Positions 1 to 13,004 are shown, counted from the first letter of the stretch. The stretch is DNA of 64,000 nt from Siphonodentalium dalli (GCA_032622095.1 CP136069.1:199489239-199553238), one strand, 5' to 3'. Numbers and translations are program-made. Notes: generated by a model not told the origin, from the sequence alone.

Positions 1-637
1 CTGGCGAATTGACTGTACATGTACTAGTATGGTACATCGAAACATGTCAACTATAAGCCTAATGCAAGATATTGATGACGTACGTTCCATGCAGTACACT
101 TCCTGTTGTAATGTTAGCTGCTCATATGAACTTCCTGAGATATGATGTCATCCATGGATGAGTTGTTATAGAGGTAAGAATCGGAACGGTCATGAACCTT
201 CCAAATGCTTTAAAAAAGTATTCTAAGCAGGGCGGTGTCGGAAAAACATTTCACACACATACCGTAAGTAATGTTCAATTCTATTATACACGTACAGCTT
301 TTGAATACCATAGTTAACGACAAAGCTGCGGCAACATGGCCCTACAGTAATTTAGGAATTGCATCGTTCCTTGATAGTGAGATGAATTGTCTATAATATA
401 CATATACACATGTACATGTAACAACAGGGCATTTTCTGCTTGCGAATACAAGAGCAAATTGAACTCACGCGATCTCAATTCTCTCTTCTGCGCTGGACTA
501 CAGGTCTGAAAATTTGAGACAAAAGACCGTTCAGTTCGCCTGGAAGTTACCTGAAATGAAAATGACGCAAACGAAAACAGGTCAAGCGAAACTTTTCTGT
601 AAGTCTCACAATCACCTATGCTCACCTTAATTATTGC

Positions 638-1035
638 TTAACCCTTTACCCAACAAACCGGCCAAAACCGGCCAAATAAAGCTTCAACAGCCTAAAATAT
701 CTTCGGTCTGTCTCAATAGAACCATACAAATATGGATATCATTGGAACCGGCTCCTTGACCACATTGTGATAGTAACAGTTAGCCCTGTGCCAATGCATT
801 CTCTTATATATGCGAGTCGACCATAGGTCGCCTCGCATATATAAGAGAATGCATTGGCCTAAAAAAAAAAAAAATTAACACTTTTTACCATTTTTTCTTA
901 CATTCTTTAACAATTTTATAATTTTTAATGTGTTAAGCCAATGCATTCTCTTATATATGCGAGGCGACCTATGGTCGACTCGCATATATAAGAGAATGCA
1001 TTGGCACAGGGCCCTTCTGATGGGTAAAGGGTTAA
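638..1035 (+). mobile_element. Family A TTAA MITE (piggyBac-like), full length
   Basis: The element is bounded by TTAA on both sides with inverted ends CCCTTTACCC / GGGTAAAGGG. The left side has a subterminal ACCGGCCAAAACCGGCC stretch, then two copies of the 69-bp hairpin core in opposite orientation separated by an AT-rich spacer. TTAA target duplication and CCC ends are the marks of the piggyBac superfamily. It has no transposase; about 400 bp. Confidence 0.85.
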
Positions 1036-1492
1036 TCAAGTCCCAAAATGGAAATTTTTACTTATAATTCAATCAGTTACTCATTGCTACATGTAGGTAA
1101 TAATACCAGTGATACCTCTATTACAGTTTGTGTAACCCTTCTGGTAACCTATGGGTTACCAAGGCACAAACGAGGCGAAGGAAAAATATGTATGCAAAAT
1201 TATGAAATTTGCAGATAATGCTAATGTAAGATATTCATGACTTTCTGTGCAGTACACATCCTGGTATAATCCCACATTTACTTTTGCATCAGAACTTCCT
1301 GATATTTGCTTTCATACATGTACATGAGTAAGTTGTTATTGTGGTAAGAGCCTGATCCAACCTTCAAAATGCTTTTAAAATGTGGTTTAAGTGGCATTTT
1401 TGTTTTATTTCCAGCCTTACTGCTGAATCTGTCTCAGGAAGATCTCTGCTTTTAATTTAGCTACCCCCCCCCCCCTTAGCACGACTTGAATT

Positions 1493-1830
1493 ATTAGTGT
1501 GTCTCTCATTTACATAATAAGGTCCTCAGAGGGTGAATTTGATGACTGTATCCCACACAATGGGCTAGAATCAACAAATTCACCTCGCTGCATTTTATCT
1601 TCTGCAAATTAGGGGATATAGAAACTAAACAGACGGGGAAAAAGTTACTAAAAACAATGTTATTTTGAGACTATACATGCAGATACCTTCCAGAAGATGA
1701 GGCTGCATGTAAGAGGAATGAGGTTCCCAGAGGGTGAATTGAGTGTTGCTAACCCGCTGTGCTTCACTAAATTCACCCTCTGTGGACCTCATTCTGCAAA
1801 TGTCATACACACTATATCCAGGCTTGTTTT
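1493..1830. mobile_element. Family G palindromic element
   Basis: Outer ends TTAGTGTGTCTCTCATTTAC / CAAATGTCATACACACTA, with two internal pairs of GGTCC..CAGAGGGTGAATTTG arms around a GGATATAGAAACTAAAC spacer. It is the only family with AATGAGGTCCCCAGAGGGTG arms. No transposase; superfamily unknown. Confidence 0.7.
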
Positions 1831-1887
1831 TAGCTTTAGAAGTATTTAGAAGCATGTGTAATTTTCAGACAGTGCAAATTTTTTTTG

Positions 1888-1970
1888 TTGGGATTGGTTA
1901 GGATTCAAACCCCCGGCCCACGATGGCGAGCGCGCCTTGCGACTAAAGTCCGATTCCCACCCAATCCCAA
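1888..1970 (-). repeat. tRNA-like, A-tailed SINE or tRNA retropseudogene
   Basis: Read on the minus strand, the ends pair (TTGGGATTGG at the start with CCAATCCCAA at the end) like an acceptor stem. A GGTTTGAATCC segment near the 3' end resembles a polymerase III B box, and an A-run follows. The 83-nt length fits a class II tRNA or a tRNA-derived SINE head. There is no clear A box, and the anticodon arm cannot be assigned, so I do not call it a working tRNA. It could also be a simple inverted repeat. Confidence 0.4.
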
Positions 1971-2849
1971 TTTTTTTTTTTAAATAAAACAAAAACAAAA
2001 ACAAATTTGCTCTGTCTCGAAATTACACTTGCTTCTAAAAATAGGCTCCTTGTGTGTTGTATAGTCCCTGACATGTTCAAAGAGCAACACTCCGAATGTC
2101 TCATGTCTCAGAGACGTACATGTATATATAACATGCTGCTGTGCCATACCTATCTGCTATATATAAAGTATTTAGTTTATAAAAGGTATTGGAGCACATT
2201 TATTCAAACTTTCATAGAGCACCTCTCCTCTATAATACATGTACATGTAGCTTGCACTGTCTAGAACAAGCATGTAATGCAGATATTACATCCTTCCTTC
2301 ACTGGCAAATTAATTGTCTATAATATAGACTGGTAGTGCATTTCCTGCACATGAATTTGGGAGGAAATTTATCTCGCACAATCTTAAAATGTGGTTTGAG
2401 CCGCACTATGTTGTCTTAGACATTTTTGTTTTATTTCCAGCTGTTAACTCTGAATAAATATTGGGCCGATTTTTTTGGAGGATGCTTTCAACTCTCTTAT
2501 AACACCTTTCCGTAGTTTAAACATATGTTATTTGCAATTCCACAAACATACTGGTATAACAGAAATCGAACATAAAGATTTAATATAGTTTACAAAAGGG
2601 ATTAGACCACAAGTTATTCAAACATACATAGAGTGCCTCTCCCAGATAATACATGTAGCTTGCACTGTCAAGAACAAGCATGCAATGCAGATATTACATT
2701 GTAGGTCCTTCCTTCACCTGCAGCTGCTAGTAAACTCCATACAGGTTTACCATTAGTGCATTACCTGCACATGAATACAGGAGGAAATTGATCTCATATG
2801 ATCTGAGTGCTCTGTTCTGCTCCAGACTGGATCGCCCATGTGGGATGTA

Positions 2850-3057
2850 CAGTAATGCTCTAATTAATCGACTAATTAAGCAGAATTATGGGTAACTTTT
2901 CAGGATTTAGTTGGAAATATGGCTTGTTGCCATTCATCGGAAAGCTCTCGGCGAGAGCTATCCGATGAATGGCAACAAGCCATATTTCCGAATAAATCCT
3001 GAAAATTTACCCATAATTCTGCTCTGGTTAAGGAGTCGATTAATTAGAGCATTACTG
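2850..3057. mobile_element. Family M palindromic MITE (mariner-like, TA target)
   Basis: TA-flanked, begins CAGTAATGCTCTAATTAATCG and ends with its inverse. The whole element is one long hairpin: arms of about 95 bp with a short GGCGAGAGC loop. TA duplication plus CAGT ends suggests Tc1/mariner mobilisation. No transposase. Confidence 0.82.
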
Positions 3058-3357
3058 TATAATGCTTATGTTAGATATTCATGATGTTATGTGCAGTACT
3101 CTCAGGTGCCTAATGATAGTGTCAGCACGATTATTAATTTTGAAGAAAATTCCCAACGAATCACTATTATTTGGCATTGAGACATGGAGTGAAATTACCA
3201 CCACTATTATTTATTTCAGCCTAAATCCCCATCCATCACTATTAATAGGCCATGATTATTAGGCACCTGAGAGTACACATCGTGGTGTAATGTTAAGTTT
3301 CTCGTTGGAACTTTAAAATATTATCTTTCCTCCTTGGAACGAGTTGTAATAGATGTA

Positions 3358-3593
3358 CAGTAATGCTCTAAATAATCGACTCCTAAACCACAGCAGAATT
3401 CGGTGAGAGCTCTCCGATGAATGGCAACAGGCCATATTTCTGACTAAATCATTAAAAGTTACCCATAATTCTGCTGTGGTACGGTCCCGAGAGCTTTCCG
3501 ATGAATGGCAACAAGCCATATTTCCGACTAAATCCTGAAAAGTTACCCATAATTCTGCTGTGGTTAAGGAGTTGATTATTTAGAGCATTACTG
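3358..3593. mobile_element. Family M palindromic MITE, with extra arm piece
   Basis: TA-flanked CAGTAATGCTC...GAGCATTACTG. The left arm is shortened and a second partial copy of the right arm is present, giving direct repeats of the CAACAAGCCATATTTCCGAC-type segment. Confidence 0.78.
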
Positions 3594-5228
3594 TAGATTA
3601 ACCTGTATAATTATTAAACATTCATGTTAGGTGGCACAATTTTGTCTTTCTGGAATTTTAGCTTTAATTCAAGTTGTTACATCTGACTAAAATGCAGGCT
3701 CCTTTTAAACCCTCTTGCCCTCAACAGGTACTGGTAGGCACTGTCTGGACCATGCATCTTACTGTAATTAAATAAACATATCCGCTATACATGTACATGT
3801 AGCTATGTTCAAACTCCCTGAATTAAGCGCAAAGAAAGCAATGAACACTCATACCGAGTCCGTCCATGCCTCCATAACTCTGATATATACATTAATTATA
3901 ACGCAATTCTTGCACAGGAATACAAGTGGAAATACATGATTTTCATGCTGTATTCTCTCGCTGACAATACCTTGCATGGACCTCACTTTCCTAGACCAAG
4001 CATGTAGTTTAGATATTGCATCCTTCCTTCGCAGGCAGTCTGAATTGTCTATAATATTCCAGTAGGGCATTTCCTACACATGAATACAGTAGGAAACTGA
4101 ACTCGCATGATCTGAGTGCTGTATTCTGCATCAGCCTAGATCCCCCCATGTGGGAAGTATAAAGCTAATGTAAGATATTCATGTGCAGTACACATCCTGG
4201 TGTAATGTTAGTTACTAATTGGAAACGAGTTAACGAGATATATGGATCAGTTGTTATTGTCGTAAGCGCCTGATGAACATTTGAAATTATTACAAATTTT
4301 TTTTAGGTGCCAAAATTTTTTCTTTCTAACATTTTCGCTTCACTTGAAGCCTTTTAATACCTCTGACTAATTGCATCTTCCTTTTCTGGCCCTTTTTCCC
4401 TCAAAGTTGGTACCGTATCTTCCAGCTCCCCTGATAAAACCTTGCAGGTACACGCTGTCTAGACTATGCATCTTCCAGTAATTAAAATATTACATAATTT
4501 CTTCACCAGCAGGTAATTTTCATCTACCCCTATAGATGTATGTAGTGCAATTCCTGCATGCTAATACAAGAGGACATTGAACTCACATGATCTGAGTGCT
4601 GTAATCTGCACCAGACTAGATCTCCCATGCGGGAAGTCTAACGCTAATGCAAGATATTCATGACCTTCTGTGCTGAACGAGTACTACCACAGCCGGCAGA
4701 GCATTGCTATAATCTTGTTAATTTCTCATTTAAACTTCCAGATATACGCTTTCGGTGAATGAGAAATGTCTATCGTACTGCTAAATCCAGACGATTCAAA
4801 ATGATTGGCCCAATAACGCGTTGTGTGAGACGGCAAATCACATCGCAGTGATGGAGTATTGATCTCGGGTTGGCATCAAGCGATAAGAACCGTCCAATTT
4901 AATCCCGAAAGCTGAATTTACAAATGTATTGTGTAGCGGAAGATTAGAATAAATGGAGCAGTGAATCGGTCTTAATGTCAACTGTCTGTGGTCACAATCA
5001 AATCGACACATGTGTTATCATTATTTAAATGGGACGTTTAAAGGTACCCATGGCACTCACAGTGGGTATAAAGTGTGCAAAAAATATAAGTCTGAAAAGT
5101 TTCAGTTTTCTTTAAATTATTTATCTAAATTTATATTATTTAGCCAATAGGCAAATATTTGTGATGGTTATTTCAATTACAATGACTTTTATCCCATATT
5201 TCCCCCAAAAAATGATTTTCTTTAGCCC

Positions 5229-5477
5229 TTAACCCTTTGAGTGCCAGGTCCGATTTTTGTATCAACCCACATACCCTGTGCCAATGCATTCTCTTATATA
5301 TGCGAGTCGACCATAGGTCACCTCGCATATATAAGAGAATGCATTGGCTTAACAATATATATATTTATTTTTTTTACAGTTTTTTACAATTTTAATATAT
5401 TTTATTATATTCTTTAAACAGATTTATTGTGTAGGTTTAGGGCCGATAATATCGGCCCCGGGCACTCAAAGGGTTAA
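5229..5477 (+). mobile_element. Family B TTAA MITE with one hairpin core
   Basis: TTAA-flanked ends CCCTTTGAGTGCC and GGCACTCAAAGGG, one 69-bp hairpin core near the left, an AT-rich spacer and a small GGGCCGAT-ATCGGCCC hairpin near the right end. piggyBac-like by TTAA and CCCTTT ends. Confidence 0.85.
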
Positions 5478-5599
5478 AACCATTTCTTGACTTAAAAAAG
5501 ACTCATTGATGAGTAGCTATCACTTATAGGAATTGTTCCGAAAACGACCAAGGTCCTATGTCTTATCATTGTACAATTACATACAATGTAAGTACCCAC

Positions 5600-5722
5600 C
5601 AGCCCTATTAATTAAGATCGGTTGGGTTTGGCAATCTGTTACGGCATCCCTTTGCTGTGGCCCAGTTTGCTTTTTAGCAAATGGCTTCGGCATTGCTGAT
5701 TGCCATAGCCAATTATGAGGGC
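5600..5722. mobile_element. Family F short inverted repeat
   Basis: CAGCCCTATTAATTAAGATC at left and CCAATTATGAGGGCT at right. Inside are inverted TTTGGCAATCTGTTACGGCA / GGCTTCGGCATTGC-type segments. A related copy lies at 26484-26608. Confidence 0.6.
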
Positions 5723-6157
5723 TAAATATATCGGTATGGTGATCAAATAGAAATGGAGAATAACCTTGCTCAAAGAGTTATTTTTACGAATATTACATCC
5801 AAATTTACAGCACACACCATCATTCTTATATATTAAATAAATGCAATGACAAACTAATTTGCGTTAGTTTATCGACGATTGTTGCGTCCTGAATCGAGAT
5901 GTAAATATTTACAATTGAGCGTAGTTCAAATGATGTTTTCTATGGCCGGAGTGGTATGGTCGATTTATTTTAGATTTTCGGTGATGTTAGTAGAATGCTA
6001 CATTCCCACAGTTGGCATAGCACCTGGGTAATAACTTATCAGTCTCTTGCACCGGAACAATAATAATATGTCTTTAATCATTAAACCCCTATTTGTAAAT
6101 GACATTTCTTTCTAGAGGCCTCATTTGCTTCCACATATACACATGTACTTTGTTTCA

Positions 6158-6556
6158 TTAACCCTTTACCCAACAGAAGGGCCCTGTGCCAATGCATTCT
6201 CTTATATATGCGAGTCGACCATAGGTCGCCTCGCATATATAAGAGAATGCATTGGCTTAACACATTAAAAATTATAAAATTGTTAAAGAATGTAAGAAAA
6301 AATGGTAAAAAGTGTTAAAAAAAGATTTTTTTTAGGCCAATGCATTCTCTTATATATGCGAGGCGACCTATGGTCGACTCGCATATATAAGAGAATGCAT
6401 TGGCACAGGGCTAACTGTAACTATCACAATGTGGTCAAGGAGCCGGTTCCAATGATATCCATATGTGTATGGTTTTATTGAGACAGACCAAAGATATTTT
6501 AGGCTGTTGAAGCTTTATTTGGCCGGTTTTGGCCGGTTTGTTGGGTAAAGGGTTAA
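6158..6556 (-). mobile_element. Family A TTAA MITE, full length, reverse orientation
   Basis: Same element as at 638-1035 in the opposite direction, with intact TTAA flanks and both hairpin cores. The GGCCGGTTTTGGCCGG block is at the right end, which gives the orientation. Confidence 0.85.
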
Positions 6557-6734
6557 TCTAAAAAAGGCGTGATGATATAAACAAAGTCAATAAACCGTCA
6601 TGTGGCATACAAACTGTATTATGGTATGTAGTTAATCAATGCTGATGTTTAACGCATCCATGAATGAGAACTCTTTGATTGCAGCACAAAGCGAAGTGTA
6701 CATGAGTTCATTGACTGTGATGACTTGACTGATT

Positions 6735-7960
6735 ATACTGAGGAATTTATCGGCATTCATCGAGTGCAGTGAATATATACTCAGCGACACGATGAATAAT
6801 GAATGTGTTTCTTGATTCTCTGTAGACGAGCATGAAATATCAGTTGTTGATGAGAGGTCAATTTCACTGCTGATAAAATGACTAATAGTTAAATTTTAGA
6901 CATGTTAGGAATAAGGACAGTAGTCAGGGAGATGGGGAGGGGGAGGCGATGAGTTTAAAAAAAAAATTGTCAACATTTTTAACAGTTGGAATTTTCAGAC
7001 CAGAAATAGGTTGGATTTGTTTTGATAGATTGGTATTCCAATTTCCAATCATTTTTTACTGTGCACTTTGTTGTTTTTAGACCCAAAATTCAAATTTTAT
7101 TTTCCAACTTTCTATTAAATTTTTGGACTGAAGTGGTAATTTTCAACCATTGACAGGTGTTAGGTTGGAAATATTCAAATCAAATTCGGGGGATGGGTGG
7201 TATTAGAAATTTGGAATTCCTCAAAGGCGGTAATTTAATTTTACTGGTTGTACCAGCTGGTTGTACTAAGGAATTTATCGGCATTCATCGAGTGCAGTGA
7301 ATATATACTCAGCGACTCGATGAATAATGAATGTTTTTCTTGATTCTCTGTAGACCAGCTGTGTAGACGAGCACGAAATATCAGTTGTTGATTAGAGGTC
7401 AATTTCTCTGGTTATAAAATGACTAATAGTTATAGCCATGATAGGCCAGTTATCAGGGATGTGGTGATGGGTTTGGACGAACTGTTTTCAACATTCAGAA
7501 ATTTCATACCTGACCCTGTGATAAAGTATTACTTATAGAGCAATCGAGGTGATGGGGGTGCAAATGTGGAATTCCTCAACAAATGAACGCACTCCAGGTT
7601 ACGAGGGTTGTGATGACTTGTCTGTATACTGATAGTGCATTTCCTGCAAGAAGAAATTGAAATAAAATGATCTGCACCTGAATAAATCTCCCATATGGCA
7701 ACTATAAGGCTAAATGCAAGATATTCATGACATTTTGTGCATTACAATGAGTATATACATGTATATATCCTCATGAAACTCCCATGAATGAGTTGTTATA
7801 GTCATAAGAACCTGATGAATTTACTTTTACTGATTATAGTGATGAAATTCTTGGCATTCATCGAGTGCAGTGAATATATGAATGATGTATGATGAAAAAT
7901 GGATGGATTCGAGTTATCTGCAGATTGGCATGAAATATCAGTAGTTAATGAGAGGTTGAT
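6735..7960. repeat. Three diverged copies of a 130-bp block
   Basis: GGCATTCATCGAGTGCAGTG AATATAT and CATGAAATATCAGTTGTT-like words recur near 6750, 7275 and 7855 with 500-600-bp spacing. Confidence 0.7.
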
Positions 7961-8115
7961 TTCATTCTGGCAGCTGATATAACAGGTATATTGACAATTG
8001 ACTGCGCAATGGTAAAAAATAAGTGGGCTACAACTTTATATCTTTATGAGGAAAAAAAACTTTCAAAATTTCTGCTAAGGGTTAGAGCATACGAATCCAT
8101 CAAGTCAAAGACACG

Positions 8116-8356
8116 AGCCTGATTATATTGTGCCTGACATTTGCAGAATGAGGTCCCCATAGGGTGAATTTAGTGATGCTATCTCGCATACGTCACAAAA
8201 TTCACCATTTGGGAACTTCAATCTGAGACTAAATCTCCCATAGCATATGAGGCCATGTAGAATGAGTTCCCCAGAGGGTGAATTTGGTGATGCTAGAACT
8301 AATTTCACCCTCTGGGGACCTCATTCTGTAAATAACAGTACACTAAACTCAGGCTT
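8116..8356. mobile_element. Family G palindromic element, short
   Basis: AGCCTGATTATATTGTGCCTGAC at left and TACACTAAACTCAGGCTT at right, with GGTCCCCATAGGGTG and GGTCCCCAGAGGGTG-type arms inside. Confidence 0.72.
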
Positions 8357-8400
8357 GCAAAGACAAGATTTATTCTGGAAAAGAACTTAGAGCATAAGTG

Positions 8401-8919
8401 ACCACTCAATAAATGACCACACTCAATAAATGACCACACTCAATAAATGACATGACCACACTCAATAAATGACCACACTCAATAAATGACATGACCACAC
8501 TCAATAAATGACCACACTCAATAAATGACAATCAATAAATGACCACACTCAATAAATGACCACACTCAATAAATGACAATCAATAAATGACCACACTCAA
8601 TAAATGACCACACTCAATAAATGACAATCAATAAATGACCACACTCAATAAATGACCACACTCAATAAATGACAATCAATAAATGACCACACTCAATAAA
8701 TGACCACACTCAATAAATGACAATCAATAAATGACCACACTCAATAAATGACCACACTCAATAAATGACAATCAATAAATGACAATCAATAAATGACCAC
8801 ACTCAATAAATGACCACACTCAATAAATGACCACACTCAATAAATGACAATAAATGACCACACTCAATAAATGACCACACTCAATAAATGACCACACTCA
8901 ATAAATGACCACACTCAAT
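8401..8919. repeat. AATAAATGACCACACTC satellite
   Basis: 17-bp units AATAAATGACCACACTC with 14-bp (AATAAATGACAATC) and 22-bp variants. In the middle they follow a 17+17+14 order, a 48-bp higher-order unit repeated about six times. Confidence 0.92.
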
Positions 8920-11900
8920 GGGTTTAGCTGGAAATCACTGTTGAGTGAGTGTTGACCACGGCAAAACCCGGCACAGCCCGTGCGCTGGCCAACATTGAAC
9001 AATGAACATGTCTTGGAAATGGTGTACTTTACGAAAAATTGGATTGCAACAATGGGATTGTGCTCTGAGCACACTCATATGTACCATTAGTTATTATATT
9101 TATAACACTCTTATATCAAGGCCTGCCGCTGTCACAGACCTCCCAATTGTGTGAATCTCAGATTGTTGACAGACAGTGGTAATTGACCAATAGCATTACC
9201 GCAAATGAAGTTCAAAGCTAGCTACATGTACTTCCTAAACAAAGAAGCTTCGCAAATGGTACATTTACGTGTGTTTTTAAAACTTGGTTGAACATGATTA
9301 TATTAGCTTCTTCCCGATATTTTCTAGATGCCTAGCCTATGCCTAGTGTATGGCGCTTGTAAAAGTGACAGTTGTTAGATTTTAAAAAGAGCCAGGTTTG
9401 AGTGGAAAACAAACAGTGATTTTTGACATTTCCGAAGTCAATAGCCAAGAAAACACGATGTTTACGTTGAATAAAACTATGTAACAAAAGCCATTCAATA
9501 ACTTCAATATCGAAGCAACTTTCATTTGAAATAAATATTTCTGTGGTGTTATATACGATAACAAAAAACACTTCACATAAAAAATTACTCTCGGCACAAT
9601 TAATATTCATAAACACACTACTCTTAAGAATGTCGAAACAGCTTTTAACCTCTCAACAGCTTTTAGCTTGTAATTTTTATCTCAACATTTGACTTGAAAT
9701 AACATTAATTTTGTGACTTTACATCTTAATGGTGTGTCTCTACGGAAAGTAAAGCCACCATTATTAACCAAGGCATGGTTAATTCCAGTCTGAGATTCGT
9801 CAATTAACTGCAGCAAAAGGCATTCATTCTTATTGAAAAATATCAGTCACCAATGAAATTGTGTCTGACATACCAGTAAAGCCAATTTGAGCCTGACATT
9901 GCCATATAACTCTAATAATGTACATGTATGCTTTCTGTTATTGGTAATATATGGATTATGTATATATAAAGCAGCGAGCACTCCATGTTATAATCACAGA
10001 CTTAACAACATAACCACAGGGTACTTAGGATGACTATTGTCCTACACTAGGGCCCTCCTAACCTCGAGTGTGTTTATTTGTTGGGAATCACAATTCAGTA
10101 CGCTGTCTTCAATCGGAACTCCAGGAACTACAGAAGAAATTATTATCAGCCATTAATCTGCATCAATAAGCATGTACGCAATCAATTTTAAGAATTATCT
10201 GTGAAAACGCAGACATTCTGTCTTCAATTCATTTGAGACTAGGCCATCATAAAAAGATTTTGTTTCCCCTCTTACGACTGATATTTTTGGGGCTGGGTGG
10301 GTAGGTAGGTAGGTAGGTACCAGTAGGTAGGTAGGTGCCGGTAGGTAAATAAAAAAATTCCTAAATGAATTGTTGAGAAGCATTCTTTCAGCAATATTAA
10401 ATAATACATTGGTGAGTTTATGTATCCGTAGCTCCCACAGAGGGCATTAGGAGTTTAGTCTGATTTCGAATTTGTCCAGAAAACTGGGATATCTTAGAGT
10501 TCATGTATGGTGTACACTAATGGCCAATTCGAATGAACATGTTGGTAAAACTTAAAAGTGAAAAAAAAAAATTATATTTAGGAGATCATAAATAATTAAG
10601 CTTATTAATCACAATCAAGAAATAAGACTTGCTTACTTTTTTGAACACATATTTTTTCTATGGATCATAGCATGATGTAATTCACTCCTGTTATCTTCCA
10701 AATATACCAATCTATCATGCTGCTGTCCATAATGTAACCCAATGAAGTACATGTACATGTAGGTGCATCTTATAAAAAAAACTGGATGTTCAGTTCCAAA
10801 ATTGACTGCGACTTGAATACAACGTATACAATGTATCATGCTACATATCGTATCGCATCGTGAATTTGTGTATCGTCCCATCCCTAAAAAGATCCCTACC
10901 ATGCCGAAGAGGTCAGGGATTTGGTAAATTTTGTATAAAAAACATTGAATTATTTAATTGGATTTCATTTTTGGAATGTCTTTCCCATTATTAATCAGGC
11001 ACAGCTGGGAAGGACTACATGTATCCTGTATTTCTTCTGAATTTCAATAATTGTTTGTTTGATTTGTTAGTTGCAAATGAGTTGTAGCCATTTTTGCATC
11101 AAATACTTATAGTTCACTGTTTGTTAAATAAAAATAGTATTTTAATCAAAACTCTCGGCTGGTAAAAAAAAAATTATTTTAAAACAAGATGAATGTAATA
11201 ATTTGAATCGGCAGCAAGAAATGGGTCGGTCGGGAAAGGGGAAACTAACAATCGCTTAATTATGGCCAATAATAAGAAACATTTCTCGATTTACATCCCC
11301 TCCCGACCCTATTTTTAGTTCCCTCGTCAATTGCCTTAACCGTCAAATTACATTTCAGTTACCCATTAATCAGTCTATTTTGATCAAAATGGACGATCTA
11401 AATCGCCTTGTATTGTATATGATAGGATACTGCTTCAATATCTAGAACTGTCCATGACCATTTATATTAGGAAGAATAAAATATAAAAATTAAAATTCAC
11501 CCTCCCACCCCATTTTTCTGGAAAAGTTGGATGTAAATCTAGCAATTTATTATATTGGCCTTAATGCCCTATTTGTATCCATTTTAGTATACACAATAGA
11601 TGTGTGATATTGATTAATTCTCAAAATCAGAACGTGTCCGCCATTTGGAAATATAGAAAGAGTGTTTCCATGTTAGGTTCGGAGCATATTGTCTGAGTGC
11701 CTTCTTCTGTCTGGGGATTGTTGATGTTAGACATCATCTACAGTAAGGAGCAGAATTAGTTGTCATTTTAGTTTATATCTGTTGGTCTAACAAACACTAT
11801 GGCACTAGTCATCTGAGTTTGTTGTTGTTGTTTTATTATCACACTTCTGCTGGGTGCAGGCCGGATGGTGGATTTTTACCCATATTAATCACATGTGTTT

Positions 11901-12068
11901 ACTGTCACAAGGAAATGATAGTGAAATGTATCTCAGACATTGACAATGGGTCTAATGGTCAAATTGGAAGGATTAAATTTTTATGACTTTGTAGATCAGT
12001 AGATCCTGGAGATTATCATTACTCTCCAGGATTGTGGTAGATCATGCTCTAATCCGAGAGTCTCCTAC
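8920..12068. other. No gene or clear repeat
   Basis: AT-rich sequence without a conserved open frame, apart from the GGTA microsatellite. A TATATATAAAG word at 9961 is not accompanied by any gene. Confidence 0.6.
10300..10347. repeat. GGTA microsatellite
   Basis: GTAGGTAGGTAGGTAGGTAC followed by a second interrupted run of the same tetranucleotide. Confidence 0.85.
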
Positions 12069-12097
12069 ACAATCCGGGGGGGGGGGGGGGGGGGGGT
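12069..12097. repeat. Poly(G) tract
   Basis: An uninterrupted run of more than 20 G within CCGGGG...GTAAAC, followed by ACACCCCATACCCCCC. It could form G-quadruplex; its length is uncertain in sequencing. Confidence 0.85.
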
Positions 12098-12816
12098 AAA
12101 CACCCCATACCCCCCTGAATCCTGAATAACCAATTAACAGAGATGGTGATTGGTGAATCCTCTACACTCTTTTGATAGTTCTTACACATTTGCTGAAGTA
12201 ATGTACATAACTTCAACATACATATACATGTATCAAGAGATAGGAGACTGAATTACATATAAATTTCTCATTGGGACTATGAAATAGTCTAAACTTGAAT
12301 AATTTTCAAGCTGCGTACCAGTTGACAATGGACAGATTATTTTTTTCAGTTTCCAGAGTATTAAATTATATGACATAAATCACAGCATTTCATTGAATAT
12401 ACTCATCAGTCTGTTGTTTAATTACAGAAACTGTGTAACTGTTTAATTTGAATTTTAAGCTTAAACCAGTATGTCACTTTAAACCCTCCATAAGAGTCAC
12501 TTAGTACAGACCCTGTTATGTATAGCTGCAGGCTAATCTCTCCCTGTGGCCCTTGTGTTTGTGATCCCACATGTAAATCAATAATTTTTATCAAGCATAC
12601 ATCATCTTAATGACAAATTAGCCATCATTTTACCTGCATCATCAACATTACTTCCTGCTAGGTGATTAGTTTGTGTTGATCGGATATTGGAGACATCCTG
12701 TACATGGTTATTCACCGAGGAATCAGCTGAATAGATGTGTAGTTTTTTTGGACATCGGAATTTGTGTTTTGTTCATGTTGGATTTATGATGATGCTTCAG
12801 GAACAGATTGAGGCTC

Positions 12817-12913
12817 GACTGACAGTTATTGATCTGTTCAGGGTATAATTGTTTACAGTTATTGATCTGTTCAGGGTATAATTGTTTACAGTTATTGATC
12901 TGTTCCGGGTATA
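12817..12913. repeat. 33-bp repeat, three units
   Basis: Units CAGTTATTGATCTGTTCAGG + GTATAATTGTTTA; the last one is degenerate. Confidence 0.85.
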
Positions 12914-13004
12914 ATTTTTTCAGCCCAATTTTACAATATTTTTTAACTTAGGCATGTATGTACACTATATGTGGGTAGGCAGGTAGATTATGTTTAATAC
13001 TATA

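Larger units (their letters stand above)
1..5000. repeat. Degenerate tandem blocks of about 0.5-1.2 kb
   Basis: Landmarks recur in order: GCAAGATATTCATGAC-like then CAGTACAC(A/T)TCCTG (near 65, 1230, 3075, 4165, 4645), CATGATCTGAGTGCTGTA-like (460, 2800, 4107, 4587), and GCAGATATTACATCCTTCC-like (2280, 2690, 4012). Copies are diverged and broken by MITEs. No exon was recognised in this block. Confidence 0.65.

Noticed and set aside
1888-1970. Functional tRNA gene
   Set aside because: Acceptor-like ends and a B-box-like segment are present, but no convincing D arm, A box or anticodon arm; kept only as a possible SINE or retropseudogene.
6081-6263. Recurrent 60-90-residue open frames containing QCILLYMRGDLWSTRIYK or CANAFSYICESTIGRLAYI
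   Set aside because: These are the two strands of the 69-bp hairpin core of TTAA MITEs. They occur about 35 times, on both strands, with no splice or start context; not genes.
9955-9985. TATA-box promoter (TATATATAAAG)
   Set aside because: Such words are common in AT-rich sequence and no gene starts downstream.
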